Below, in pieces: positions 27,519 to 36,131 of a stretch of 64,000 nucleotides of DNA. This stretch comes from WHSO01 sp963732875. Lineage in GTDB: Bacteria; Pseudomonadota; Alphaproteobacteria; SMXQ01. The notes beneath the pieces are model-generated. The model worked only from the letters and a program-made list of their open reading frames with translations. It searched no databases and was not told the origin of the DNA. The stretch is from contig CAVTBD010000002.1 in the NCBI GenBank assembly GCA_963732875.1, positions 1,550,001 through 1,614,000 of the forward strand, written 5' to 3'. How positions within the stretch are numbered: the stretch's first letter is position 1; the number at the start of each line of letters is the position of its first letter. Made by a program: the position numbers and the translations under genes.

Positions 27519-28772
27519 ATGGCGACCGCACTTCCCACCCACAACCTGCTCGACCGCAAATGGCCCGAGGAGGGCGTCTCGCGCGTCCCCTTCTGGGTCT
27601 ATACCGACCCCGATATCTTCAAGCGCGAGATGGACCTGATCTTCGGCGGGCGCACCTACAGCTACGTCGGGCTCGAGGCCGAGATTCCCGATCCCGGCGA
27701 CTTCCGCCGCACCTTCATCGGCGACAAGCCGGTGGTGTTCATGCGCGACCTCGAGGGCAAGGTGAACGTGGTGGTCAACCGCTGCGCCCACCGCGGCGTC
27801 AAGCTGTGCTACCGCGAGCACGGCAACGTCAAGGAGCTGATCTGCCCCTACCACCAGTGGACCTACGACCTGACCGGCAAGCTGATCGGCGTGCCGTTCC
27901 GGCGCGGCGTCAAGAAGCAGGGCGGCATGCCCGACGACTTCCGCATGGAGGACCACGGCCTGCAGACCCTCAAGGTCGCGGTCCGCAACGGCGTCATCTT
28001 CGCGTCGTTCGACCACACCATGCCGAGCCTCGAGGAATACTTCGGGCCGCTCATGATCAAGTACTTCGACCGCGTGTTCGACGGCCGCAAGCTGCGCGTG
28101 CTGGGCTACGAGCGCCAGCGCATCCGCGCCAACTGGAAGATCAAGTTCGAGAACATCAAGGACCCCTACCACGCCAGCCTGCTACACGTGTACCTGGTGT
28201 CGTTCGGCCTGTTCCGCGCCGACACGCCGTCCAAGGTCGAGAACGACGAAACCGGCCTGCACGCGATCCAGGCCGCCCAGCGCGGCGAGCAGAAGGTGAC
28301 CGACGCCAACCTGGAAATCCGCCAGCTCAAGGCCGACCTCAAGCTGCAGAACCCGGACATGCTCCAGCCCTATCCGGAATGGGCGTCGAAGGGCAACGAG
28401 ACCGTGGTGATGCACACGTTCTTCCCCAACCTGATCATCCAGCAGCAGTCGAACACGGTCGCCATGCGCCAGATCCGATGCTTCGAGCCCGAGGAGATGG
28501 AACTGCACTGGACCTTCTTCGGCTACGAGGACGACGACGCGGCGATGACCATGCGCCGTCTGCGCCAGGCCAACCTGATGGGCCCGGCGGGTTACGTCTC
28601 GGTCGACGACTCGGAGGTGATGGAATCGGCCCAGTCGGGCCTCAACCGCTATCCCGAGGCCGAGGCGGTGGTGGAGATGGGCGGGCGCGGCACCGAGAAC
28701 ACGCCCCACATGGTGACGGAAAGCTCGATCCGCGCCTTCTACAAGGGCTACCGTCAGATCATGGGACTCTAG
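27519..28772 (+). CDS. Rieske non-heme iron oxygenase, large (alpha) subunit
   Basis: 417 residues. The [2Fe-2S] Rieske ligands are Cys89-x-His91 (CAHRG) and Cys109-x2-His112 (CPYHQW). The mononuclear iron site is visible as Asp215-x2-His218-x4-His223 (KDPYHASLLHVY). Size and order are those of aromatic ring-hydroxylating dioxygenase alpha subunits. It is followed five bases later by the beta subunit; ferredoxin and reductase genes lie 7-8 kb away on the other strand. Substrate is not readable, though neighbours suggest an aromatic carboxylate. Confidence 0.93.
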   Translation: MATALPTHNLLDRKWPEEGVSRVPFWVYTDPDIFKREMDLIFGGRTYSYVGLEAEIPDPGDFRRTFIGDKPVVFMRDLEGKVNVVVNRCAHRGVKLCYREHGNVKELICPYHQWTYDLTGKLIGVPFRRGVKKQGGMPDDFRMEDHGLQTLKVAVRNGVIFASFDHTMPSLEEYFGPLMIKYFDRVFDGRKLRVLGYERQRIRANWKIKFENIKDPYHASLLHVYLVSFGLFRADTPSKVENDETGLHAIQAAQRGEQKVTDANLEIRQLKADLKLQNPDMLQPYPEWASKGNETVVMHTFFPNLIIQQQSNTVAMRQIRCFEPEEMELHWTFFGYEDDDAAMTMRRLRQANLMGPAGYVSVDDSEVMESAQSGLNRYPEAEAVVEMGGRGTENTPHMVTESSIRAFYKGYRQIMGL

Positions 28773-28777
28773 GACAG

Positions 28778-29494
28778 ATGGCACGCACACCGCGCAGGAA
28801 GGCCGCGCCCGCGAAGAAGCGGGCCAAGGCGACCAGGAAGAAAGCCCCCGCCCGGAAAAAGGCGGCGAAGAAGAAGGTCGCCCCGAAGCGGGCCACCCGC
28901 AAGGCCCCCGCCCGCAAGGCCCCCTCCAGAAAGACCGCGACCCGCAAGGGGGCCGCGCGCCGTGCCGGCAAGAACGTCGAGCGCCGTGCCGGCGCCGGCG
29001 GTGCCGCCAGCGCGCGCATCGGCAACGAGATGATGCTGCGCCTCGAGATCGAGGAGCTGCACGCCGCCTATTCCTACTGCCTCGACCACGGCAACCTCGA
29101 CGACTGGCCCGAGCTGTTCACCGAGGATTGCCTCTACAAGCTCATCAGCCGCGAGAACTGGGACCTCGGCCTGCCGCTCGGCACCATGTTCGCCGAGAAG
29201 CGCGGCGGCCTGCTCGACCGCATCAACGCGGTCAAGGAGACCTCGGTCTACCACGAGCGCTACCTCACCCACATGATCACCAACACGCGCGTGCTGGGCG
29301 AGCAGGGCGGCGTGGTCGAGGCGAGCGCCAACTACATGGTGCTCGAGACCCTGCCCAACCAGTACACCCAGATCCTCAACGCCGGGCGCTATCTCGACAA
29401 GATCGTGCGCGAGGGCGGCCGCCTCAGGTTCAAGGAAAAGATATGCATCTACGATTCGGTGCTGGTACCGGCATCCATCATCACGCCGATCTAG
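28778..29494 (+). CDS. Rieske oxygenase small (beta) subunit with lysine-rich histone-H1-like N-terminal tail
   Basis: 238 residues from ATG 28778. Residues 80-238 are an ordinary ring-hydroxylating dioxygenase beta subunit (SnoaL-like cone): EIEELHAAYSYCLDHGNLDDWPELFTEDCLY and YHERYLTHMITNTRVL. Residues 1-75 are an extreme Lys/Arg/Ala/Pro tract of KKAPARK-type repeats, like histone H1 or bacterial AlgP/Hc1 proteins, and are not part of the normal family. No start codon near residue 75 has a comparable ribosome site; ATG codons for Met85 and Met86 lie inside the conserved region. The tail could bind nucleic acid or polyanions, or be tolerated low complexity. Confidence 0.88.
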   Translation: MARTPRRKAAPAKKRAKATRKKAPARKKAAKKKVAPKRATRKAPARKAPSRKTATRKGAARRAGKNVERRAGAGGAASARIGNEMMLRLEIEELHAAYSYCLDHGNLDDWPELFTEDCLYKLISRENWDLGLPLGTMFAEKRGGLLDRINAVKETSVYHERYLTHMITNTRVLGEQGGVVEASANYMVLETLPNQYTQILNAGRYLDKIVREGGRLRFKEKICIYDSVLVPASIITPI

Positions 29495-29534
29495 TTTCGC
29501 CTGGGAGAGGAAGCGCCGGAAGGCGCGAACAAGA

Positions 29535-29572
29535 AAAGGCCCGGCAGCTCCGGAAGCGAGCGCCGGGCCTTT
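29535..29572 (+). terminator. Rho-independent terminator after the oxygenase genes
   Basis: Perfect stem AAAGGCCCGGC / GCCGGGCCTTT (29535-29545 with 29562-29572). The loop contains a smaller hairpin. The A-tract and T-tract flank the stem, so it can work in both directions. Confidence 0.75.
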
Positions 29573-29651
29573 CGCTTGGCGAACCCGCGCTTGCATCGCC
29601 ACGCGCGAACGGCCAGCATCGGACGGGGATTAAAAAGAGGGGGATCACCGC

Positions 29652-30899
29652 ATGCAGGGCATGATCGGCTACGCGGGCCTGCTCGCGCTCGCCTGGGCGC
29701 TGAGCGAGAACCGCCGGGCCATCGCCTGGCACCGGATGGCGACCGGGATCGGCCTGCAGGTCGCGCTCGCGATCCTTCTGCTGGCGTTCCCCGTGGTGCG
29801 CCACGGCTTCCTCGCGCTCAATGGCGTGGTCGGCGCGCTCGCCCGGGCGACGGCGGCGGGGACCGGCTTCGTGTTCGGCTATCTCGGCGGCGGCGACCTG
29901 CCGTTCGCGCTCAAGGACGGCGCGTCGAGCTTCGTTCTCGCGTTCCAGGCACTGCCGCTGGTCCTGCTGGTGAGCGCGCTCTCGGCCATGCTCTACCACT
30001 GGCGCGTGCTGCCGGCGGTGGTCTCGGGCTTCGCCTGGTGCCTGCGCCGCACCCTCGGCCTCGGCGGCACGGCGGGGGTGGCGACCGCGGCCAACGTGTT
30101 CGTCGGCATGATCGAGGCGCCACTGCTGGTGAAGCCCTATCTCGCGCGCGCCACGCGCGCCGACCTGTTCGTCGTCATGACCGCCGGCATGGCCACCATC
30201 GCCGGCACGGTGATGGTGCTCTACGCCCAGTTCCTGCAGGGCGTGGTGCCGGGTGCCATCGGCCACCTGCTGACCGCCTCGATCCTGAACGCACCCGCCG
30301 CCATCGTGGTCGCGCGGCTGATGGTGCCGGCCGAGCCCGGTGCCGAGGCCGACCGCGTGGAGATGGCGGGAATCTACCAATCGACCATGGACGCGCTGAC
30401 CCAGGGCACGGCCGACGGGCTCAGGCTGCTGCTCAACATCGTCGCCATGCTGATCGTCCTCGTCGCCCTGGTCGCGCTGATCGACATGATCCTCGCCCTC
30501 GCCCCTCCTGTCGCAGGCGCGGCCCTATCATTGGAGCGCATGTTCGGCTGGGTCCTGTCGCCGGTCGCCTGGGCGATCGGCATCCCGTGGAAGGAGGCCG
30601 GTATCGCCGGCGAGCTGATCGGCACCAAGGTGGTGCTCAACGAACTGATTGCCTATCTCCGCATGTCGCACATCCCGGCGGCCGAACTGTCGCCCACGAG
30701 CAAGCTGATCCTGACCTACGGCATGTGCGGCTTCGCCAACTTCGGCTCGCTCGGCATCATGCTGGGCGGGCTCACCGCCATGGCGCCCGAGCGGCGCGGC
30801 GACATCGTCTCGCTCGGCCTCAAGTCGATCGCCGCCGGCGTGATGGCGACGCTGCTCACCGGCGCACTCGCGGGCGTGCTGTTCCACCTGTTCGGGTAA
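29652..30899 (+). CDS. Concentrative nucleoside transporter (CNT/NupC family)
   Basis: 415 residues, about ten membrane helices, preceded by GGGGGA. Typical CNT motifs are ANVFVGMIEAPLLVKPYL (nucleoside site EAP), MTAGMATIAGTVMVLYA, EL/KVVLNELIAYL and TYGMCGFANFGSLGIMLGGL. The carrier imports nucleosides with protons or sodium. It is set apart from the oxygenase genes by a terminator, so it may be independently expressed and unrelated to aromatic catabolism. Confidence 0.92.
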   Translation: MQGMIGYAGLLALAWALSENRRAIAWHRMATGIGLQVALAILLLAFPVVRHGFLALNGVVGALARATAAGTGFVFGYLGGGDLPFALKDGASSFVLAFQALPLVLLVSALSAMLYHWRVLPAVVSGFAWCLRRTLGLGGTAGVATAANVFVGMIEAPLLVKPYLARATRADLFVVMTAGMATIAGTVMVLYAQFLQGVVPGAIGHLLTASILNAPAAIVVARLMVPAEPGAEADRVEMAGIYQSTMDALTQGTADGLRLLLNIVAMLIVLVALVALIDMILALAPPVAGAALSLERMFGWVLSPVAWAIGIPWKEAGIAGELIGTKVVLNELIAYLRMSHIPAAELSPTSKLILTYGMCGFANFGSLGIMLGGLTAMAPERRGDIVSLGLKSIAAGVMATLLTGALAGVLFHLFG

Positions 30900-30908
30900 G
30901 GCCAAAAA

Positions 30909-30941
30909 CAAAGGGCCCGACCTATGTGGCCGGGCCCCGTT
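30909..30941 (-). terminator. Terminator between convergent genes
   Basis: Stem GGGCCCG / CGGGCCC (30913-30919 with 30931-30937). On the minus strand it is followed by TTTGTTTTTGG, so it best serves the leftward dioxygenase-dapA operon; the rightward U-run is weak. Confidence 0.65.
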
Positions 30942-30974
30942 CCGTGACCAACGGAGGTGCGCGTTACGCGGCGA

Positions 30975-31904
30975 TCAGGCGGCCTTGGCCTTGCCGTTAG
31001 CGACCTTGAGCCCGGCGCGCTTCATCACGCCGTCGAGCCGCTTGGCCACTTCGGCCGTGGCGGGCGCCATGGGCAGGCGGTGGCTGTTCTTGGCGATCAG
31101 CCCCATCTTCCACATCATGTATTTGATGGGGATCGGGTTGGTGTCGTAGAACACCGCCTCGTTGAGCTCGGCCAGCTCGTAGTGGAGCTTGCGTCCGGTG
31201 GCGAGGTCGCCCTTGAATACCGCCTCGCACATCTGCGAGAGCTTCTTCGGGTGCAGGTTGCCGACCGCGTTCATCAGCCCGCAGGCGCCGACGCACATCA
31301 TCGGGAACGACAGGTCCTCGAGCCCGACGAACACGCGCCAGTCCATGCCGAATTCCGCCAGCATGTGGGTGACGAAGCCGAGGTCGTTGACCGCGTGCTT
31401 CATGCCCACCATGTTGTCGGCCTTGTCGGTAATGGCCTTGAGCGTGTCCAGCGTAACCGAGACCACCGTGCGCCCGGGGATGTGGTAGATCATCACCGGA
31501 AGCCGGGTGCGCTTGCACAGGTTGATGTAGTACTGCGCGAGGCCGCGCTGGGGCGGGCGGATGTAGTACGGCGTGACGATGAGCAGGGCGTCGGCACCGG
31601 CCTTCTCGGCGGCGTCGGTCAGTATCTGCGTCTCGCGCTCGGACTGCGAGCCGGTGGCGGCGACCACCGGCACGCGGCCCTTGTTGACGTCGATCGCTTC
31701 CTTGTAGAGCTGGATGCGCTCCTCGAGCGTGAGCGTCGAGGGCTCCGACGTGGTGCCGGAGATCAGCACGCCGTGGCTGCCGTTGCGGATCGAGAAATCG
31801 ACGCACTTGCGGAACGAGTCGAAGTCCACATCCCCGTTCGGCTTGAACGGCGTGATGATGGGCGGGTACGAGCCCTTGAGGAAGTCCTTCTTCAGCTTGA
31901 TCAC
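30975..31904 (-). CDS. DapA-superfamily enzyme (4-hydroxy-tetrahydrodipicolinate synthase-like)
   Basis: 309 residues from GTG 31904, beginning one base after the stop of the bicupin gene, so the two are coupled. It has the TIM-barrel aldolase residues: Tyr140 and Arg145 in YHIPGRT and the Schiff-base Lys169 in GMKH. The PGRT arginine is typical of true DHDPS rather than of aldolases such as PhdJ/NahE. The usual GTTGE is changed to GTTSE (residues 50-54). Context favours a catabolic aldolase or hydratase, motif detail favours a DapA paralogue; both remain open. Confidence 0.8.
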   Translation of the reverse strand: MIKLKKDFLKGSYPPIITPFKPNGDVDFDSFRKCVDFSIRNGSHGVLISGTTSEPSTLTLEERIQLYKEAIDVNKGRVPVVAATGSQSERETQILTDAAEKAGADALLIVTPYYIRPPQRGLAQYYINLCKRTRLPVMIYHIPGRTVVSVTLDTLKAITDKADNMVGMKHAVNDLGFVTHMLAEFGMDWRVFVGLEDLSFPMMCVGACGLMNAVGNLHPKKLSQMCEAVFKGDLATGRKLHYELAELNEAVFYDTNPIPIKYMMWKMGLIAKNSHRLPMAPATAEVAKRLDGVMKRAGLKVANGKAKAA

Positions 31905-31905
31905 T

Positions 31906-33054
31906 TTATGCCACCTTCGAGCGGTTGGTTTCGAAGCCGGGCTGCGAGCCCAGGAGCGAAATCGGACCCTTCAGGTCCTCCTGCCACAGGAGCGCGTCCG
32001 TGTTGATGCAGAACGGCATGTCCTGAATGGTCATCTCGTAGACCGGGCCCACGTCGGAGGCGTGGTTGTGGATGGCCCAGCCCGGCGCGGAGAGCATTAA
32101 ATCCCCCGCCTTCCAGTCGTAGCGCTTGCCCTGCACCACCGAATGGCCCTCGCCGCCGAAGTAGTAGTTGATGGCGGCGGACGCGTGCCGGTGCGGCCGG
32201 TCCACGATCCCCTGCGGACGGATGGTGATGCAGGAGAAGAAGTTGGGGTTGGTGCCGTTGGTGCGCCCGGTGACCGGATCGTACAGCAGGTAGAGCCGGC
32301 GGCCCTTGTACTTCGGGCCCAGTGCCGCGAGCTTGTCGAGCTCCTCCTTGACCCGGCGCCACGGCCACTGGTGCGCCTTGATCTCGATCGGCTCGGGGTT
32401 GATCAGCTCCTCGTAGGGCTTGAGGTAGGCGCCGTCCTCGGTGAGCTGGAACGTGCCAAACGGGCTCTTGGGGCGCTCCTTGCCGTCCTCGGCCTCGTCG
32501 CCGCCCTTGGCCGCGGCCGAGTTGCCGCCCGGGATCGGCGGGTCCTCGTCGAGCCAGTGGATCTTGAGGCGCTCCAACAGCGGCGCGTTGGAGTAGCGCA
32601 GGCGCACCTGCACCTGGTCGCCGTCGTTGACGTACTTGTGCACGGTCATCGCCGGCGTCGTCAGCAGGTCGTACTGGTCGAACCCGAAGGTCTGGTTCTC
32701 CATCACGATCTTGCCCTTGCCCAGGATCGGGAAGTCGATCACGGACGCGTTCTGGCGCACGAAGGCGGTTTCCTCGCCGGGCAGCAGCACGTCGAGCGAG
32801 CACGCGATGCCGGGCGTGAAGGAATTGGTGCCTTCCTCGGCGCGCGGGTGCACGAAGTAGGTGCGGCGCACGCCGTTGTTGGGCTGCTTGAGGGCGCTCA
32901 GGCGCGCGACCTCGGAGTCGATCTCCGCCTTGCGGACGATGAACGGCTCCCACAGGTCGAGCGAATGGTCGCCCCACGTCTTCTCGTCGGCCGTCTGGCG
33001 GCCGGAAGCGTCCACCATCTTGGCCTTGACGTCAGGGAATGTAGTCATGGTCAC
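31906..33054 (-). CDS. Bicupin dioxygenase-like protein (gentisate 1,2-dioxygenase/salicylate dioxygenase superfamily)
   Basis: 382 residues with two cupin domains. Clear metal-binding histidines are in the C-terminal cupin: RPHRHASAAINYYFGGEG near residue 285 and a later HNH. The N-terminal cupin (TPAMTVHKYVNDGDQ, about 130) is less complete. In well-known gentisate dioxygenases the iron is bound by the N-terminal cupin, so this is a relative with swapped metal domain or a different ring-cleavage specificity. It lies in an operon with Rieske ferredoxin, CMD and OCD proteins, supporting an aromatic role. Confidence 0.75.
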   Translation of the reverse strand: MTMTTFPDVKAKMVDASGRQTADEKTWGDHSLDLWEPFIVRKAEIDSEVARLSALKQPNNGVRRTYFVHPRAEEGTNSFTPGIACSLDVLLPGEETAFVRQNASVIDFPILGKGKIVMENQTFGFDQYDLLTTPAMTVHKYVNDGDQVQVRLRYSNAPLLERLKIHWLDEDPPIPGGNSAAAKGGDEAEDGKERPKSPFGTFQLTEDGAYLKPYEELINPEPIEIKAHQWPWRRVKEELDKLAALGPKYKGRRLYLLYDPVTGRTNGTNPNFFSCITIRPQGIVDRPHRHASAAINYYFGGEGHSVVQGKRYDWKAGDLMLSAPGWAIHNHASDVGPVYEMTIQDMPFCINTDALLWQEDLKGPISLLGSQPGFETNRSKVA

Positions 33055-33129
33055 TCTCCGTCGGTTTGGTCACGGACTTAACTGTCAGCTACGCGGGTAC
33101 GGGGGGCGGCGTCCTGCCGCCCGAAACAA

Positions 33130-34131
33130 CTAGGTCAGGCGCGGGTGCGACCGCTTGGGGTGCGGATAGGCCGTGCCCACGCCCCGGGCGCGGGCCCGTT
33201 TCAGGATCTCCGTGGCCGACGCCATGTCGGCGAGCCCCATGCCCATGAACTTGTATATGGTGATGTCGGCGCCCGCGGGCCGCGGCTTCTGCTCGTTCAC
33301 CAGGTTGCAGATCGGAATTACCTTGTCCCAGCTGCCGCCGTTCTTGACGTATTCCATCAGCTCGCGCGAGCCCTTCTGCACCTGGGCGAGGTTGTCGCAC
33401 ACGATCTTGTCGCAGCGCTTGAACACGTCCTGGGCGATCTCGGCGTTGGTCGGGATGATGGCGCCGCCGGCGTTGATGTGGGTGCCCTTGGACACCATGG
33501 ACGCCTCCAGGAACGGCTCCTTGGCGCGCGTGAAGGTGGTGATGATCGGGCAGTCCTTCGCCGCCTTCTCGACCGTGTCGCAGGCGACGATCTCGACCGA
33601 CGGGAACGCCTTCTTGAGCTGGCCCACGAACTCGTCGCGGTTGGCCGGCGTGCGCGACCACACGCGCACGCGCTTGAGCTTGCGCACGGACGCGATGGCG
33701 TGAACCTGGGGCAGCGCCTGGTGGCCCGACCCCATGATCGCCATCTCGTCGGCGTCGGGCTGGGAACACCACTTGGTGGCGACCGACGACAGCGCGGCGG
33801 TGCGCATCTGGCCCAAAGCGAACGCCTCGATGATGGCCGCGATCTGGCCGTCCTCGGAATTATGCATGACGATGATCGGCGCGGCGCCGAGGTTGGCGTT
33901 CGACCACACCTTCGCGCCCACCAGCTGGTCGCCGAGGAACTGGGCGCCGGTGACGTTGAGCGAGCCGTAGCCCCACACCGTCTGCGTCTTGGTCATGTTG
34001 ACCGCCTTGCCGGTCGCTTCCAGCATGAGGCCCTTCTCCAGCGCGTCCACCGTGCCGGACAGATCGATCAGCCTGCAGACATCGGCCTCCGTGATCCAGA
34101 GGAAGGTGTCGGGGACCTTGATTTCGGCCAT
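33130..34131 (-). CDS. Ornithine cyclodeaminase / mu-crystallin family dehydrogenase
   Basis: 333 residues. The NAD(P)-binding Rossmann motif AIMGSGHQALPQVHAI and the VRVWSRTPANRDEFV stretch are typical of the OCD/mu-crystallin family. Family members include ornithine cyclodeaminase, alanine dehydrogenase and ketimine reductase. In a catabolic operon it may act as an NAD(P)-dependent dehydrogenase on a pathway intermediate. It lies 75 bases before the bicupin gene and 51 bases after a CMD-family gene. Confidence 0.82.
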   Translation of the reverse strand: MAEIKVPDTFLWITEADVCRLIDLSGTVDALEKGLMLEATGKAVNMTKTQTVWGYGSLNVTGAQFLGDQLVGAKVWSNANLGAAPIIVMHNSEDGQIAAIIEAFALGQMRTAALSSVATKWCSQPDADEMAIMGSGHQALPQVHAIASVRKLKRVRVWSRTPANRDEFVGQLKKAFPSVEIVACDTVEKAAKDCPIITTFTRAKEPFLEASMVSKGTHINAGGAIIPTNAEIAQDVFKRCDKIVCDNLAQVQKGSRELMEYVKNGGSWDKVIPICNLVNEQKPRPAGADITIYKFMGMGLADMASATEILKRARARGVGTAYPHPKRSHPRLT

Positions 34132-34182
34132 CTCCTGTCGTCCTTTTTCCTGCTTATAGACGTAAGTATTCGCGGCGCCGCT

Positions 34183-34749
34183 TCAAGCCTTGGACTTCTT
34201 GGCTTCCTCGAAGATCGAGCCCACCGGCGGGTCCAGCCTGAGCGTGTTCGAGATCAGCGCATGGGTCACCGTGCGCCCGATCAGCCACATCACCGCCACG
34301 GTCCGTTCGGGACCGATCGCCGTGATCACCGCGTCGAGCTCGGCATCGACGCCCTGGCCCTTGTTCGCCATCACCGCGATGGCGAAGGTCTGCACCGCCT
34401 TTTCCTCGGGCGTGAAGATGCTGTCCTTGCCGGTCTTCGGCGTCAGCGCCTCGGCCACCCATTCCTTCGTGAGGCCGAGCTTCAGCGACAGGCGCTCGTT
34501 CTGGTACTGCTCATAGAGGTTGCCGAGGCGCGACGACAGCGCGAGCGACACGATCTCGGTGAAGTTGTCGGGGAGCTGCTTCTTGAGGCTTTCGGTGATG
34601 GTGTAGAAGCCGCCCATGGTGTCGGGCGCGTGGCTCATCACCTTGAAGAACTCGCCGAGGTAGCCGAGGCGCTCGACGCGCGGGCGGAACACCTCCTTGA
34701 GGGTCGGCTCCAGGTCCTCGAATTCGATGCGGGGAATGCGCGCGCTCAT
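34183..34749 (-). CDS. Carboxymuconolactone decarboxylase/AhpD-like protein, copy 2
   Basis: 188 residues with an all-helical AhpD-like fold. Segments LPDNFTEIVSLALSSRLGNLYEQYQNERLSLKLG and ALISNTLRLDPPVGSIF match the upstream neighbour, its paralogue. The CxxC pair of peroxidase-type AhpD proteins is absent, so peroxidase activity is unlikely. Its start overlaps the preceding gene by four bases (ATGA), implying co-translation and perhaps a heteromeric complex. Confidence 0.78.
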   Translation of the reverse strand: MSARIPRIEFEDLEPTLKEVFRPRVERLGYLGEFFKVMSHAPDTMGGFYTITESLKKQLPDNFTEIVSLALSSRLGNLYEQYQNERLSLKLGLTKEWVAEALTPKTGKDSIFTPEEKAVQTFAIAVMANKGQGVDAELDAVITAIGPERTVAVMWLIGRTVTHALISNTLRLDPPVGSIFEEAKKSKA

Positions 34750-35345
34750 TTCGCGCCTTTCCCGTCAAAGATCGAGGTCACCGGCGGCTCGAGGCCAAGC
34801 GTGTTGCGGAACAGCGCGTGCATGACGCAGCGCCCAACCGAGAACAGGATGCCGGTCGCCTGCTGCGGGCCGACCGCCTTGACCACGTCCTTGAACATTT
34901 CCTGGCAGTCGTGGCCGCGCCGGTAGATGGCCGCCATGGCAAACTTCTGCACGGCGCATTCGCCGTCGCTCATGTGCCTGCCCTTCTCGGCCTGCAGCTC
35001 GTTGACCTGGGCGATCCAGTCGCGGCCGTAGCCGAGCTTGTCGGCGAGGCGCTCGTGCTGGTTCTTCTCGTAGATGTTGCCCATGACGCCGGCCGCGGTC
35101 AGCGCCACCAGCTCGACCAGCTTGGCGTCGATCTCCTCCTTGAGCGCTTCCGTCAGCTCGCAGAAGTAATAGGTGGACTTCGGCACGTTCGCGCCGATCT
35201 GCCAGATCTCGCCGCAGTAGCCGAGCCGCTCCACCTTGGGCCGCAGGCTCTCCTTGAGGTCGTGGGCGAAATCCTCGTAGTCGATCCGGGGGATCACATC
35301 GGGGCCGATGGTCTCGGGCTCCGGCAGTTTGCTCGCTTCGCTCAT
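34746..35345 (-). CDS. Carboxymuconolactone decarboxylase/AhpD-like protein, copy 1
   Basis: 199 residues, paralogous to the next gene: shared elements are IPRIDYEDFAHDLKESLRPKVERLGYCGE, AKLVELVALTAAGVMGNIYEKNQHERLADKLG and TLGLEPPVTSIF. It has no CxxC motif. Pairs of divergent CMD proteins next to a Rieske ferredoxin are consistent with a ring-cleavage or lactone-processing step, but no reaction can be assigned. It follows the Rieske ferredoxin gene by 42 bases. Confidence 0.78.
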   Translation of the reverse strand: MSEASKLPEPETIGPDVIPRIDYEDFAHDLKESLRPKVERLGYCGEIWQIGANVPKSTYYFCELTEALKEEIDAKLVELVALTAAGVMGNIYEKNQHERLADKLGYGRDWIAQVNELQAEKGRHMSDGECAVQKFAMAAIYRRGHDCQEMFKDVVKAVGPQQATGILFSVGRCVMHALFRNTLGLEPPVTSIFDGKGAK

Positions 35346-35387
35346 GGCTGCCTCTCTCCGCTAAGGCCGCTTGGGACGCAACGCCGC

Positions 35388-35696
35388 TCAGACTTCAACG
35401 TAGATGTTGTCGCCGTCGACCTTGACCTTGTAGGTCCTGATGTCCTCGGTCACCGGCACGCCCTGGGCCTTGCCGGTCTTGATGTCGAAGCGCCCGGCGT
35501 GCAGCGGGCATTCGACGCAGCCGTCCTCGACGTAGCCTTCCGAGAGCGACGCATAGGCATGGGTGCAGATGTCGTCGGTGGCGTAGAATTCGCCGCCGAG
35601 GTTGAACACCGCGATGTGCTCGTCACCGATGATGACCTTCTTCGCCTCGTCCTCGGCGATGTCGCCGGTTTTCGCAACGAGATGGGACTCTGCCAT
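35388..35696 (-). CDS. Rieske-type [2Fe-2S] ferredoxin of an aromatic oxygenase
   Basis: 102 residues from ATG 35696. Rieske ligands are Cys44-x-His46 (CTHAYA) and Cys63-x2-His66 (CPLHAGRFD), in the short stand-alone ferredoxin format of NdoA/BphF type. It would pass electrons from the flavoprotein reductase (36132-37370) to the oxygenase alpha subunit (27519-28772). It heads the minus-strand operon that ends with the DapA-like gene. Confidence 0.92.
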   Translation of the reverse strand: MAESHLVAKTGDIAEDEAKKVIIGDEHIAVFNLGGEFYATDDICTHAYASLSEGYVEDGCVECPLHAGRFDIKTGKAQGVPVTEDIRTYKVKVDGDNIYVEV

Positions 35697-35708
35697 TGTT
35701 CTCCCCAC

Positions 35709-35912
35709 TGGCTTTGCCGGCTCGACACCGGGCTACATTGTGCAAAGCTCCGGAGACGCCCCCCAGGACCGGGGAACGCGCCCAGAGCCGTTATGGATCA
35801 AGCGGTTACGGGCCCTTGGCCGGACCCTCCGACTAAATGCTTAGACTTCTTACTTTTTTCGCGCCGCCCTGTCAAGACCGAGCGGCCGGCTGGGGTTAGG
35901 CTACCCTGAGAT
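35709..35912. other. Intergenic stretch before the Rieske ferredoxin gene; promoter not resolved
   Basis: Part of a 435-base gap. Around 35836-35870 there is an AT-richer run (AATGCTTAGACTTCTTACTTTTTTC) that may hold the leftward promoter of the Rieske ferredoxin operon. Nothing coding is seen. The remainder of the gap is the repeat at 35913-36103. Confidence 0.35.
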
Positions 35913-36103
35913 CGTCATTCCGGCCGTTAGGCGAGCCCGGCAATCCACAGATTGCCGGAAGGCGAGCCTTGCGAGCCGGAATCCATCGCCGGTCAGGCTC
36001 AGGCCGCGATCACTGGATTCCGGATCGCTGACTTTCGTTGCCAAATCCCGCCCCCGCAAACGCGGGGAAACGGATTTGGACGAAAGCCGCGTCCGGAATG
36101 ACG
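35913..36103. repeat. Large composite inverted repeat (CGTCATTCCGG...CCGGAATGACG)
   Basis: A 191-bp element whose 11-bp outer ends are exact inverted copies. Inside are further hairpins (GGCAATCC/GGATTGCC-like around 35938-35956, and AAATCC...GGATTT around 36042-36078). The closest relative in the window is at 55729-55876, which has the same ends and internal CCGGAATCCATCGC. Confidence 0.75.
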
Positions 36104-36131
36104 TGGTAAGGAAAGCGGACTTGGCCGGTGG

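Noticed and set aside
30975..33054. Assignment of the bicupin and DapA-like genes as 1-hydroxy-2-naphthoate dioxygenase and PhdJ-type hydratase-aldolase
   Set aside because: The DapA-like protein keeps YHIPGRT, a DHDPS trait, and the cupin has its histidines in the C-terminal domain; the analogy to a phenanthrene lower pathway is suggestive only.
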